Source of the DNA: Streptomyces sp. MUM 2J
Lineage (GTDB): Bacteria > Actinomycetota > Actinomycetes > Streptomycetales > Streptomycetaceae
Direction of reading: 5' to 3'
Length of the DNA stretch: 64,000 nt
Assembly (NCBI RefSeq): GCF_022414535.1
Contig: NZ_JADWYM010000018.1
Span: 1-64,000, forward strand
Positions 9,038 through 17,479 of the stretch are shown here, in pieces (position 1 is the stretch's first letter; every line of letters begins with the position of its first letter). The translations under genes and the position numbers were made by a program. The notes beneath the pieces are model-generated. The model was not told the DNA's origin and did no database searches. It saw nothing but the letters and a program-made list of their open reading frames with translations.

Positions 9038-10480
9038 GTGATCCCGCAGCTGACGCCCTACGTCCTGGCCGCAGGCGCCCAACGGGGCGATTCCGACGCG
9101 GTGTTCGAGGCCGACTCCGGACGCCGCATCAGTCATCGCGAACTCGGTGACGCCGTGCGCCGGACCGCGGCAGACCTTCTGGGACGGGGGGTGCGGCAGG
9201 GTGACGCCGTGGGGTTGCGCCTGTCGAACGGCGTCGACTTCGTGGTCGCGTTGCACGCCGTGCTGACGACGGGCGGCAGCGTCGTCCCTGTGAACCCGGT
9301 CCACACGGCCGGTGAAGCGCAACGGCAGCTGGAACGCGCCGGAGCCGACTGGCTCATCGACGCCGTGGGCGGCAACGGTACGCGGGCCGCACCGCTGAAA
9401 CGGCTGACCGCCCCGCCTTCCGGCACACCCGCCGCTCCCCCTCGGGCCGCCGAGACCGGGGCCTGCCCGCCCGCGCGGGAGGCGAGCGCTCCCCCTCGGG
9501 AAGCCGGAACGGCCGTGCTCGCCTCTTCCAGCGGGACGACCGGCTTGCCGAAGACGGTCCGCCTCAGCCACGGCAACATGATCGCCGCCCTGGCCGCCGG
9601 CACGGCCGCCCTACCGCTGGCCCCGGATGACCGGGTGCTCGCCGTTCTGCCCTTCGCCCACGCCTACGGCCTCCAGGCGGTGCTCCATCACACCCTGCGC
9701 TGCGGCGGCACGGTCGTCACCCTGGCGAGGTACCGGCCGGAACCGGCGCTGCGGGCGATGGCGGAGCACGGCGTAACCCGGCTCTTCGTCGTACCGCCCC
9801 AACTGCGCACCCTGTGCGCCGGGCAACGGGACGCCCCGGTGAACCTGGACCGGTTGCGCGCCGTCGTCACCGGAGGCGCTCCCGTCCCGCCCGGCCTGGT
9901 CGCCGATGCCCGTCGGGTTCTCGGTGCCCCGGTGCTGATGGGGTACGGCCTCACCGAGACGTCCGGGTACGTCGCGGTCGCCGCCGGCGAGGACACAACG
10001 GAGCCGGGGCGGACGGCACGGGTCGTCCCAGGCGTGGAGCACCGGGTGGTCCGCGGGGAGTTGTGGGTGCGCGGTCCCCAGATCGCGCGCGACGCCGTCG
10101 ACGCGGACGGCTGGCTGCACACCGGAGACCTGGTGTCCCTGGAGCACGGCGCGCTGCGTGTCACCGGCCGGTGCAAAGAGCTGATCAAGGTCAACGGATA
10201 CCAGGTGGCCCCGGCGGAACTGGAGGAGCTGATGCAGCGGCACCCAGCGGTCGCCGACGCCGCCGTGGCCGCGGTCCCCGACCCGGCCACGGGCGAGGCA
10301 CCCGTGGCCTACGTCGTGCTGCGCGCCCCGGCGGCGGACGCGGAACTCGCCGCCTTCGTCAACGCCCAGGTCGCGCCGTACAAGCGCGTCCAGACTGTGC
10401 ACCGGGTCGAGGTCATTCCCCGCACCGCCTCCGGGAAGATCGTCCGCAGGCTGCTCACCGTGCCGGCGGAGCCCCGGTGA
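9038..10480 (+). CDS. AMP-dependent acyl-CoA synthetase/ligase (class I adenylating enzyme)
   Basis: A 480-residue protein from GTG 9038 with GGGGGAGAG just upstream. Diagnostic motifs in order: the phosphate-binding loop SSSGTTGLPKTVRLSH, GYGLTETSG, WLHTGDLV, the hinge KELIKVNGYQVAPAELEEL, and PRTASGKIVRR with the catalytic Lys. Such enzymes activate a carboxylic acid as acyl-AMP and usually transfer it to CoA or a carrier protein. The layout is closest to 4-coumarate:CoA ligase-like and fatty acyl-CoA ligases, but the substrate cannot be read. A low-complexity Pro/Ala insert (about residues 125-155) is unusual. The stop overlaps the start of the SDR gene (GTGA), so the two are translationally coupled. 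Confidence 0.88.
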   Translation: MIPQLTPYVLAAGAQRGDSDAVFEADSGRRISHRELGDAVRRTAADLLGRGVRQGDAVGLRLSNGVDFVVALHAVLTTGGSVVPVNPVHTAGEAQRQLERAGADWLIDAVGGNGTRAAPLKRLTAPPSGTPAAPPRAAETGACPPAREASAPPREAGTAVLASSSGTTGLPKTVRLSHGNMIAALAAGTAALPLAPDDRVLAVLPFAHAYGLQAVLHHTLRCGGTVVTLARYRPEPALRAMAEHGVTRLFVVPPQLRTLCAGQRDAPVNLDRLRAVVTGGAPVPPGLVADARRVLGAPVLMGYGLTETSGYVAVAAGEDTTEPGRTARVVPGVEHRVVRGELWVRGPQIARDAVDADGWLHTGDLVSLEHGALRVTGRCKELIKVNGYQVAPAELEELMQRHPAVADAAVAAVPDPATGEAPVAYVVLRAPAADAELAAFVNAQVAPYKRVQTVHRVEVIPRTASGKIVRRLLTVPAEPR

Positions 10481-11268
10481 CCGCCGCGGTCCACACGGCG
10501 CTGGTGACGGGCGGCAGCCGCGGTCTGGGGTTCGCCGTCGCACGCAGGCTGGCGCAAGACGGCGTACGCGTGGGTCTGGTGGCGCGTTCGGAGAGCGGCG
10601 TCCATGACGCCGTCACCGCACTGCGCCGCGCCGGCTGCACGGTGTACGGCCGGGCCGCCGACGTCACGCGGGCCGACGTCCTGCGGACGGCGCTGGACGA
10701 GCTGCGCGACGAACTCGGCACAGTGGACCTGCTGGTCAACAACGCCGGAGTCGAGGGGCCGTTCGGGCCGCTGTGGGAGTGCGACCCCGACGCGTGGTGG
10801 GCGGCGATGGACACCAACGTGCGCGGTGTGCTGCTGGCCACCCACGCGCTGCTGCCGGTCATGCTGGCCCGGCGCACCGGACGGATCGTCAACCTGGTCA
10901 GCCACGCGGGGGTGCACCGCTGGCCGCACGTGTCGGCGTACTCCGTGTCCAAGGCCGCCGTCATCAAACTCACCGAGAACCTCGGACAGGAACTGCGCGG
11001 CACCGGCGTCCACACCGCGTCCCTGCACCCCGGCATCGTCCTCACCGGATTCACGGACGCCGTCCTCACCGGGGAGGCCGACCCGGCGACATGGCGCGGC
11101 CGGGCCCACCTGTGGCTGCGCGGGCAGATCGAGGCCGGTCGAGGCGTGCCGCCCGAGGCCGCCGCCGACGCCGTCTCCGTGCTGGCCCGGCGGCTCACCG
11201 AGACCTTGTCCGGTGCCTACTTCACCCCCGAAACGGTCGCCCGCCTCGCGAACGACGGAGCCCCATGA
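10477..11268 (+). CDS. Short-chain dehydrogenase/reductase
   Basis: A 263-residue classical SDR beginning at the GTG that overlaps the ligase stop. The cofactor site is TGGSRGLG (near residue 10), followed by NNAG (near 90), a Ser in NLVSHAGVHRW and the catalytic YSVSK. The order matches 3-oxoacyl reductase-like enzymes that use NAD(P)H. Coupling to the acyl ligase suggests the pair activates and reduces or oxidises one substrate. No carrier protein or synthase is nearby, so the pathway is not identified. Confidence 0.88.
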   Translation: MTAAVHTALVTGGSRGLGFAVARRLAQDGVRVGLVARSESGVHDAVTALRRAGCTVYGRAADVTRADVLRTALDELRDELGTVDLLVNNAGVEGPFGPLWECDPDAWWAAMDTNVRGVLLATHALLPVMLARRTGRIVNLVSHAGVHRWPHVSAYSVSKAAVIKLTENLGQELRGTGVHTASLHPGIVLTGFTDAVLTGEADPATWRGRAHLWLRGQIEAGRGVPPEAAADAVSVLARRLTETLSGAYFTPETVARLANDGAP

Positions 11269-11404
11269 CCCCCCGCCCCGCCGCACCCACGGCCATCCCC
11301 ATACCGCGCGACGATCGGGATCTGCGTCACCGGAGCCCCGGCTCGCCTGGGCGGAGCGCGCCGCCTCACTCCCTCCGGCTCGGAATCGATGGACGTCTAT
11401 GTTG

Positions 11405-11424
11405 ACGCCTGTCGATACAGGTGT
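11405..11424. promoter_or_regulatory. Inverted repeat in the ars/cad promoter (candidate operator)
   Basis: Arms CCTGT (11408-11412) and ACAGG (11417-11421) flank CGAT, and the symmetry extends outward to AC/GT with one mismatch. A TTGACG at 11402-11407 followed 17 bases later by CATGCT (11425-11430) makes a plausible promoter overlapping the repeat. That is the usual geometry for repression by an ArsR/SmtB or similar regulator; no regulator gene lies in the window nearby. Confidence 0.5.
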
Positions 11425-11445
11425 CATGCTGGCACCTGCAAGAGA

Positions 11446-11459
11446 TCGACAAATGTCGA
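11446..11459. promoter_or_regulatory. Second inverted repeat upstream of the flavin monooxygenase
   Basis: Perfect 6-bp arms TCGACA and TGTCGA separated by AA, 16 bases before the GTG start of the monooxygenase. The position after the probable -10 suits an operator site. Confidence 0.4.
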
Positions 11460-11475
11460 AACAAAGGGGAACCTC

Positions 11476-12846
11476 GTGAACGCGCTCTCCGCGGACCAGC
11501 TGCCCGTCGTGGTCGTCGGCGCCGGTCCCGTCGGCCTGGCTGCCGCCGCCCATCTCGTTGAGCGCGGCATCGAGCCCCTGGTCCTGGAGGCCGGCCCGGC
11601 GGCGGGCAGCGCCGTACGAGACTGGTCGCACGTCCGCCTGTTCTCGACCTGGGGTGAGGTCATCGACCCGGCCGCCGAGAAACTCCTCGCCCCGACCGGC
11701 TGGGTCCGCCCCGACACATCTGCCTACCCGACCGGCGGCGACTGGGCCGAGCGCTATCTGCAGCCGCTCGCCGACGCTCTGGGCGACAAGGTCCGCTACG
11801 GCGCCGTGGTGACCGGCGTGGCCCGTGCCGGACGCGACCGCGTCGTCGACTCCGGCCGCGACGAGCAGCCCTTCACCGTCCACACCGGGTCCGCCGACGG
11901 CCGTGAGGAGCGGATCACCGCTCGCGCCGTGATCGACGCCTCCGGCACCTGGTCCGTCCCGGGCCCGATGGGCGCCGACGGCCTGCCCGCCCTCGGAGAG
12001 AAGCCGGCCGCAGCCCGTGTCTCCTACCGTGTTCCCGACTTCAACGACCCGGCCGTACGCACCCGTCACGCGGGTAGGCGCACCGCCGTGGTGGGCTCGG
12101 GCGCCTCGGCCTTCACCGCCCTCGCCCTCCTCGCCGACCTGGCGAAGGAGGCGGACGGCACACACGCGGTGTGGATCCTGCGCCGGGGCATCGGCGCGGG
12201 CACGTACGGCGGCGGCGAGGCCGACCAACTGCCCGCGCGCGGTGCGCTGGGCCTGCGTGCCAAGGGGGCCGTGGAGGCGGGCCACGCGAGCGCGGTCACC
12301 GGCTTCCGCACCCGGGCCGTGGAACGCCACGACGACGACCGGCTCGTCCTGGTCGCGGAGGACGGCCGCCGCACCGACAGGATCGACGAGGTCATCGTGC
12401 TGACCGGTTTCCGCCCCGACCTGTCCTTCCTCTCCGAGGTCCGCCTCGGCCTCGACGAGCGCCTGCAGGCGCCGGCCGCCCTCGCCCCGCTGATCGACCC
12501 GAACGTCCACTCCTGCGGCACGGTCTCCCCACACGGTGTCAACGAGCTCTCCCACCCCGAGCCGGGCCTCTACCTGGTCGGCATGAAGTCCTACGGCCGC
12601 GCCCCGACCTTCCTCGCGATGACCGGCTACGAGCAGGTCCGCTCGATCACCGCCGCGATCGCGGGCGACCAGGAGGCCGCCGAGCGCGTCGAACTCACCC
12701 TCCCGGAGACAGGGGTGTGCGGCGGCGCGGGCCTCTTCGACGCGCCGGAGAACACCGGGCAGTCCGGCAGCGGCTGCTGCGCCGCCCCCACCGCACTCCG
12801 GATCGGCCACCCTGGTGCTCCGGCCAGTACCTCCGGCGGCTGCTGA
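11476..12846 (+). CDS. FAD-dependent monooxygenase-like oxidoreductase (ArsO-like)
   Basis: A 456-residue flavoprotein from GTG 11476, preceded by AAAGGGGA. The FAD-binding GAGPVGLAAAAHL lies near residue 15, a second nucleotide-binding motif VVGSGASAFTAL near 200, and IVLTGFRPD near 310. The Cys-rich tail (GVCGGAGLF, then SGSGCC) is reminiscent of metal or arsenic handling. Flavin proteins of this type, often annotated ArsO, sit in Streptomyces arsenic clusters. The neighbour 27 bases downstream is a CadI/ArsI metalloenzyme, supporting that role. The exact reaction (oxidation or binding of an arsenical) is not established from sequence. Two inverted repeats upstream suggest metalloid-responsive repression. 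Confidence 0.75.
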   Translation: MNALSADQLPVVVVGAGPVGLAAAAHLVERGIEPLVLEAGPAAGSAVRDWSHVRLFSTWGEVIDPAAEKLLAPTGWVRPDTSAYPTGGDWAERYLQPLADALGDKVRYGAVVTGVARAGRDRVVDSGRDEQPFTVHTGSADGREERITARAVIDASGTWSVPGPMGADGLPALGEKPAAARVSYRVPDFNDPAVRTRHAGRRTAVVGSGASAFTALALLADLAKEADGTHAVWILRRGIGAGTYGGGEADQLPARGALGLRAKGAVEAGHASAVTGFRTRAVERHDDDRLVLVAEDGRRTDRIDEVIVLTGFRPDLSFLSEVRLGLDERLQAPAALAPLIDPNVHSCGTVSPHGVNELSHPEPGLYLVGMKSYGRAPTFLAMTGYEQVRSITAAIAGDQEAAERVELTLPETGVCGGAGLFDAPENTGQSGSGCCAAPTALRIGHPGAPASTSGGC

Positions 12847-12873
12847 ACTCCCCACCACCCAAGGAGGTTCGCC

Positions 12874-13341
12874 GTGAAGTCCCGTGTACAACTCGCACTG
12901 CGTGTCCCCGACCTCGCCGCTTCCGTCGCCTTCTACACGAAGCTGTTCGGCACCGAGCCCGCCAAACTCCGCAGCGGCTACGCCAACTTCACCATCGCCG
13001 AGCCGCCGCTCAAGCTCGTCCTCATCGAAGGCACCGCAGGGGAGGCCACCCGCATGGACCACCTCGGCGTCGAGGTCGAGAGCACCGACGCCGTCCGGGC
13101 CGCCGCCACCCGCCTGGGCGAGGCCGGCCTGGCCACCGACGTGGAGAACGACACCGCCTGCTGCTACGCCCTCCAGGACAAGGTCTGGGTGCACGGCCCC
13201 GGCCAGGAACCCTGGGAGGTGTACGTGGTCAAGGCCGACTCCGACACCCCGACCAGACAGCAGGGCAGCACCTGCTGCGCCACCCCGGCCCAGGCCGACA
13301 CCGGCTCGCAGGAGCGGGGCACTGCGGGCGGCTGCTGCTGA
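12874..13341 (+). CDS. cadI: CadI/ArsI-family heavy-metal resistance metalloenzyme
   Basis: A 155-residue vicinal-oxygen-chelate (glyoxalase-fold) protein preceded by AAGGAGG. The opening SRVQLALRVPDLAASVAFYTK, then GYANFTIAEPPLKLVL, DHLGVEV, and CCYALQDKVWV, match what I recall of the cadmium-inducible CadI of Mycobacterium tuberculosis. ArsI relatives are Fe(II)-dependent dioxygenases that cleave the carbon-arsenic bond of trivalent methylarsenicals. Their As-binding Cys pair corresponds to the CC in NDTACCYAL, and a metal-ligand His lies in MDHLGVE. Two more CC pairs are in the tail (STCCAT, GGCC-end). The first metal-ligand position near residue 6 is Gln, as in CadI, so C-As lyase activity is not certain. 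Confidence 0.87.
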   Translation: MKSRVQLALRVPDLAASVAFYTKLFGTEPAKLRSGYANFTIAEPPLKLVLIEGTAGEATRMDHLGVEVESTDAVRAAATRLGEAGLATDVENDTACCYALQDKVWVHGPGQEPWEVYVVKADSDTPTRQQGSTCCATPAQADTGSQERGTAGGCC

Positions 13342-13515
13342 TACCGCCGGTGACCGGCCTCCACGTATGTGGGGCCGTGACCGACCGGACACCGGTCACA
13401 GCCCCGCGCTGCTCTGCCCGCCCGTTGCGCCACCACGCCTACCTGCGCTGGCGCAACGCCGATGAACGCGGCCGTGATGCCGCCGACGGGTTCCTTCGCC
13501 CTGTTCGTCAGCGGT

Positions 13516-13950
13516 TCAGCTGGTCCAGTCGATGTGCACGTCGGTGACGCTGGAGAACTTCCACCATCCGTTCCCCGTGTGGGTCCACTTCTTCGGGATG
13601 CCGCTGTAGGCGCCCCAGTAGACGGTGCCCCAGGGGATGTAGAAGGCGTCGATGTCCTTGTGCTGCGGTGTTCCGTAGACGCTGTGCGGCTTGGCGTAGG
13701 CGATGGAGTCGGAGCGGCAGTGGCCGGACGTCTGGTAGGCCTGGTCCGGTCCGGACCCGACCCAGTTCAGACAGACCTTCACGTTGTGCGTCGTGTTGTT
13801 GTAGAGCGTTCCGCAGATGACGACGAACCGGCAGCCGCTCAGGGGGCGGACCTGGCCGGCGGGCGACGCCTGCGCGGGAGTGCTCGCGAGCACCGTGGTG
13901 AGCAGGGCGCCGGCACCGATCACGGTGCCGAGTGTGGTACGCAGGTGCAT
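13516..13950 (-). CDS. Small secreted protein of unknown family
   Basis: A 144-residue product from the ATG at 13950 with GAGAGG at a proper distance. It opens with a signal peptide (MHLRTTLGTVIGAGALLTTV, cleavage likely after AQA). The mature part has four cysteines (SGCRFVVICGT, VCLNW, SGHCRSD) and ends in aromatic-rich KWTHTGNGWWKFSSVTDVHI, suggesting a disulphide-stabilised beta fold. The spacing of Cys and WxS/xYWGA segments loosely recalls the SH3-like secreted proteins near 49-57 kb, but I cannot demonstrate homology. The longer frame to 14148 lacks a good ribosome site. Confidence 0.75.
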   Translation of the reverse strand: MHLRTTLGTVIGAGALLTTVLASTPAQASPAGQVRPLSGCRFVVICGTLYNNTTHNVKVCLNWVGSGPDQAYQTSGHCRSDSIAYAKPHSVYGTPQHKDIDAFYIPWGTVYWGAYSGIPKKWTHTGNGWWKFSSVTDVHIDWTS

Positions 13951-14162
13951 GACTGGCCTCTCGTACTCGGCCGCGCCGCCCGCGGGGTGGCGCGGATGTC
14001 CCGTGTGCCGTCGGATCACGGCGCGTCGAGCGTGCCGGTCTGTGAACTGCCGGGCAAGGCTTTCGCGTCCCTGACAAGGAGAGGGATGAAACGCACGTTC
14101 TGACGTGCCACGACACAGCGCGCTGGGACGCCGGAGCGGGATGGCCACAGGGGGAACCAGGG

Positions 14163-15794
14163 ATGCCGGACCTGGCCGGACGTTTGCACGAGCTCAAGCA
14201 ACGCAGCGGTCTCAGTTACGCCGGACTCGCCACCCGCTGCGGTATCAGTGCTTCCGCTGTGCACCGCTATTGCCGGGGCCAAGTGCTGCCGGACAGCTAC
14301 GGGATGGTGGAGCGCATCGCCCGGGTGTGCGGGGCCGGACGGGACGAGTTGGCCGAGTTGTACCGGCTGTGGGAGCACGCCGACGCCGCCCGGTCCACGG
14401 CACGCGGCGATGCCGTCCCCGAACGGGTGATCGGTGACGCCGTCGCCGACACCGAGCCTGCCGCGCGAAGGGCGTCACCCCGTCAGCGGCTCCGCGTCGT
14501 GCGATGGCTCGGGGCCGTCGGCTGCCTGCTCGCCGTCGTGATGGTCGGTGCGACCGCGTCGTCCCCCGTCCGGCACAACGCTGCCCGGCCCGAGCAGAAC
14601 GTGCCCGGGCCCGCCTGGTCGCAGTATCCGGCTGCGGTGCCCGGCTCGTTCTACGGGGTGACCGTGAACAGCGGCAGTGGGGCGATGCCGACGTTCCGTG
14701 TGGGGGCGGTTCGGCTGTGGGACAGCGGGTCCCGCTGGGCATTGGTCGAACCGGAGCGCGGCCGGTACGACTGGAGCGTCCTCGACCGCCTGGTCGACGG
14801 GGCCCGGCAGGTGCACCTCCCGGTCCTGTACACGTTCGGGGGTACGCCGTCCTGGGCCGCCCCCGACGCACCGCCGGGCCCGTACACCGACGGGTCGCGC
14901 GCTGCCCCGCCCGACGCCGTGGACGACTGGGTCCGCTTCGTCCGGGCCGTCGCCACCAGGTATGCGGGTCGTATCACGGCCTACGAACTGTGGGTGCTGG
15001 CCCCCTCCCCGCACTTCTTCACCGGCGACGCCGCGACGCTCGCGCGGATGACCCAGCGGGCCAGTGCCGTAATCCGGCGGGCCGATCCGCGGGCCACGGT
15101 GGTGTGCCCGTCCATCGGCAAACTGTGGGAGCCTCCTTCGCGTCGCTTCCTGCGCGACTTCGCAGCGGCCGGCGGCTACCAGTACTGTGACGCCGCTGGT
15201 GTGAAGCTGTATCCACGCCACGAGGGCGACACCCCGGAGACCTTCGTCGGTCTCGGCCACGTGATCGACCGGACCTTCCACGAGGCCGGAGTGCATCCGC
15301 CCCTGTGGGACACCGGAACCACCTACCGCATCCCCGAGGACCGCCCCCTCGACCAGGCCCACGCCATCGCCTACGCGGCACGCTTCTACCTGATCGGCAT
15401 GTACCTGCGCTACGAGCGCATGTACTTCTACAACTGGGGTGGCACGAAGATCCCACTCGTCCTCCAGGCAGTGGGGGGCGGACCGACCGCCGCCGCCCGC
15501 GCCGTGGACAGGCTTCAGCGATGGCTGACCGGCGCCCGCATCACGTCGTGCGGCCACGGGCATCAGGACGGCCTCCCCGGACAGGTCTGGGAGTGCCGGT
15601 ACCTGCTCGCCGCGCCCCATGGCGGCGGGCCGGTCCCGGCCGTCATCCGCTGGACCGAGTCGGGGACCGCGGCCATGCCCGCCGACCGCGGCGCGCGCAC
15701 GGTCCGGTCCCTGGACGGCACCTCCGGCCCGGCGCCGCGCACACTGCGGATCACCGAGCAGCCCGTACTGATCACTCTGTCCTCTGCCGGCTGA
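14163..15794 (+). CDS. HTH - transmembrane - glycoside-hydrolase-like fusion protein
   Basis: A 543-residue protein in three parts. Residues about 1-65 form an XRE-type helix-turn-helix (LAGRLHELKQRSGLSYAGLATRCGISASAV). A single transmembrane helix lies near 115-135 (WLGAVGCLLAVVMVGATA). The outer part (about 165-500) resembles clan-A (beta/alpha)8 glycosidases such as GH39: VGAVRLWDSG, YDWSVLDRLVDGA, PVLYTFGGTPSWA, RYAGRITAYELWV. In active members the sequence after YELW is normally NE (acid/base Glu); here it is VLAPSP. The nucleophile region reads LWDTGTTY rather than carrying a clear Glu. The domain may be a catalytically dead sugar-binding sensor linked to an intracellular HTH (inference). 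It starts at ATG 14163 with AGGGGGAACC-like sequence upstream. Confidence 0.75.
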   Translation: MPDLAGRLHELKQRSGLSYAGLATRCGISASAVHRYCRGQVLPDSYGMVERIARVCGAGRDELAELYRLWEHADAARSTARGDAVPERVIGDAVADTEPAARRASPRQRLRVVRWLGAVGCLLAVVMVGATASSPVRHNAARPEQNVPGPAWSQYPAAVPGSFYGVTVNSGSGAMPTFRVGAVRLWDSGSRWALVEPERGRYDWSVLDRLVDGARQVHLPVLYTFGGTPSWAAPDAPPGPYTDGSRAAPPDAVDDWVRFVRAVATRYAGRITAYELWVLAPSPHFFTGDAATLARMTQRASAVIRRADPRATVVCPSIGKLWEPPSRRFLRDFAAAGGYQYCDAAGVKLYPRHEGDTPETFVGLGHVIDRTFHEAGVHPPLWDTGTTYRIPEDRPLDQAHAIAYAARFYLIGMYLRYERMYFYNWGGTKIPLVLQAVGGGPTAAARAVDRLQRWLTGARITSCGHGHQDGLPGQVWECRYLLAAPHGGGPVPAVIRWTESGTAAMPADRGARTVRSLDGTSGPAPRTLRITEQPVLITLSSAG

Positions 15795-16048
15795 GCGCCG
15801 CGAAGGGCACCGGACGGACAGCGGGGCGCGGTCGGCGGGAAGCGCTTCCACGACGAGGCGTGGACGACGCGTGTCGTGAACTGCGCTGCCGACCCGGCGA
15901 ACCCGTGCGGTCGGACACTGGTCGCGGCATCCCTGAGACGGGGCACGAGGTCGGCGCCCCTGGCCGGGGGGAGCAGTCGCACGCCGACGGCGGTGCCCCC
16001 GTCCGGGCTGCGGCCCGGACGGGGGATCCCTTGGGAGGTGGCGGGGGG

Positions 16049-17479
16049 TCAGGCGGTCGGCGTGGAGACGGCTTCGGCCGCGGCCTGTCCCGAGTCGGTC
16101 GGGGTGACTGTCACGGGCTCCTCGTCCCTGGCCAGCCCGTTGAAGATCAGGTTCAGCACGATGGCGGCCGTCGCACCGAGCGTGACACCGCTGTTCAGCA
16201 GGGAGGAGAGGTCGGCGTTCATATGCTTCTCGAAGAGCACCGGGACCGTGGCCGGCAGGAGGGCGAAGGCCAGGGACACCCCCACGACCAGCGCGTTCCT
16301 CTCCTCTCTGAGGTCGACCTTGGACAGCGTCTGGATGCCGGCCAGGGCGACCATCGCGAACATCACGGTCGCCGCTCCGCCGAGCACCGCGTTCGGTATC
16401 GAGGCGACGACGGCGGCGGCCTTGGGCAGCAACCCCAGGACGATCATGAAAACACCGGCGGCGACCACGACGAACCGGCTCTTGACCCTGGTCATCCGCA
16501 CCAGCCCGACGTTCTCCGCGAACGCCACGTACGGGAAGGAGTTGAGGACGCCGCCCAGGGCTGTGGCCGCACCGTCGGCGCGCAGGGCACGCGCCACGGT
16601 TTCGCTGTCGACCTTCTTGTCGACGATGCCGCCGACCGCGTAGGTGTCGCCGGTCGTCTCGACCATGGTGATCAGCATGACGATGAGCATGAGGAGGATC
16701 GGAAACCACTGGAACTTCGGCATACCGAAGTGGAACGGCGTCGTGACCCCGATCCAGTCCGCGCTGCTCACATCCCCGAAACGCACGTCCCCGAGGAGGT
16801 AGGCCGCGACGGTGCCGCCGACCAGGCCGAGCAGGATCGCGATGCTGGAGAGGAACTGCCTGCCGACCCTCATCAGAACGAGGATGAAGAGCATCGTGCC
16901 ACCGGCGTAGGCGAAGTTCTTCGGGTCACCGAAATCCGGGCTGCCGAGCCCTCCGGCGGCGTCGTTCAGGCCCACCGGGACCAGTACGATGCCGAGAACC
17001 GTGATGACCGTGCCCGTCACCACAGGCGGGAACAGCCGCATCACCGCCCCGAACGCCCTGGCGGGCAGCCAGGCGAAGGCGAAGGTCGCCAGACCTGCCG
17101 TGATGACGGCTCCGTAGACCACCAGCAGGGCTGCGGTACCGCCCCCGGCACCGAGCCCGATGGCGATCATCGGCGACACGGCGGTGAAGGTCACGCCCTG
17201 GATCAGGGGCAGCCGTGCGCCGATCCGGCCGATCCCCCATGCCTGGATGATGGACGCGATTCCGCAGGTGAACAAGTCCGCGTTGATCAGGTAGACCAGT
17301 TGTTCCGTGCTGAGCTTCAGCGCACCGCCCACGATGATCGGGACGATCACCGCGCCCGCGTAGAACGCCAGCACGTGCTGGAATCCGTAGAGTGCGAGCC
17401 TGGTGGCCGGAAGGACCTCATCGACCGGGTGGGTGCTCCGTTCTCCGCGACCGGAGAGCAGGGCTGCGACACGTGCCAT
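16049..17479 (-). CDS. NCS2-family nucleobase (uracil/xanthine) permease
   Basis: A polytopic membrane protein of 476 residues from the ATG at 17479; the frame stays open to another ATG at 17527 that lacks a well-placed ribosome site. It shows the NCS2 pattern of about 14 helices: ALYGFQHVLAFYAGAVIVP near the start, LPLIQGVTFTAVSPM, PPVVTGTVITVLGI, the helix-8 signature VETTGDTYAVG with its substrate-binding Glu, and NSFPYVAFAENVG. Relatives import uracil, xanthine or urate by proton symport. The nearest recognisable subgroup is xanthine/urate (PbuX/UraA-like), but substrate is not fixed by sequence. No purine-catabolic genes adjoin it. Confidence 0.9.
   Translation of the reverse strand: MARVAALLSGRGERSTHPVDEVLPATRLALYGFQHVLAFYAGAVIVPIIVGGALKLSTEQLVYLINADLFTCGIASIIQAWGIGRIGARLPLIQGVTFTAVSPMIAIGLGAGGGTAALLVVYGAVITAGLATFAFAWLPARAFGAVMRLFPPVVTGTVITVLGIVLVPVGLNDAAGGLGSPDFGDPKNFAYAGGTMLFILVLMRVGRQFLSSIAILLGLVGGTVAAYLLGDVRFGDVSSADWIGVTTPFHFGMPKFQWFPILLMLIVMLITMVETTGDTYAVGGIVDKKVDSETVARALRADGAATALGGVLNSFPYVAFAENVGLVRMTRVKSRFVVVAAGVFMIVLGLLPKAAAVVASIPNAVLGGAATVMFAMVALAGIQTLSKVDLREERNALVVGVSLAFALLPATVPVLFEKHMNADLSSLLNSGVTLGATAAIVLNLIFNGLARDEEPVTVTPTDSGQAAAEAVSTPTA

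Noticed and set aside
8802..9041. A possible 79-codon gene just before the acyl ligase
   Set aside because: No recognisable domain or good ribosome site, and it overlaps the ligase start; composition resembles noncoding frames nearby.
9038..11268. A polyketide or nonribosomal peptide cluster seeded by the acyl ligase
   Set aside because: No ketosynthase, carrier protein, condensation domain or thioesterase occurs anywhere in the window.
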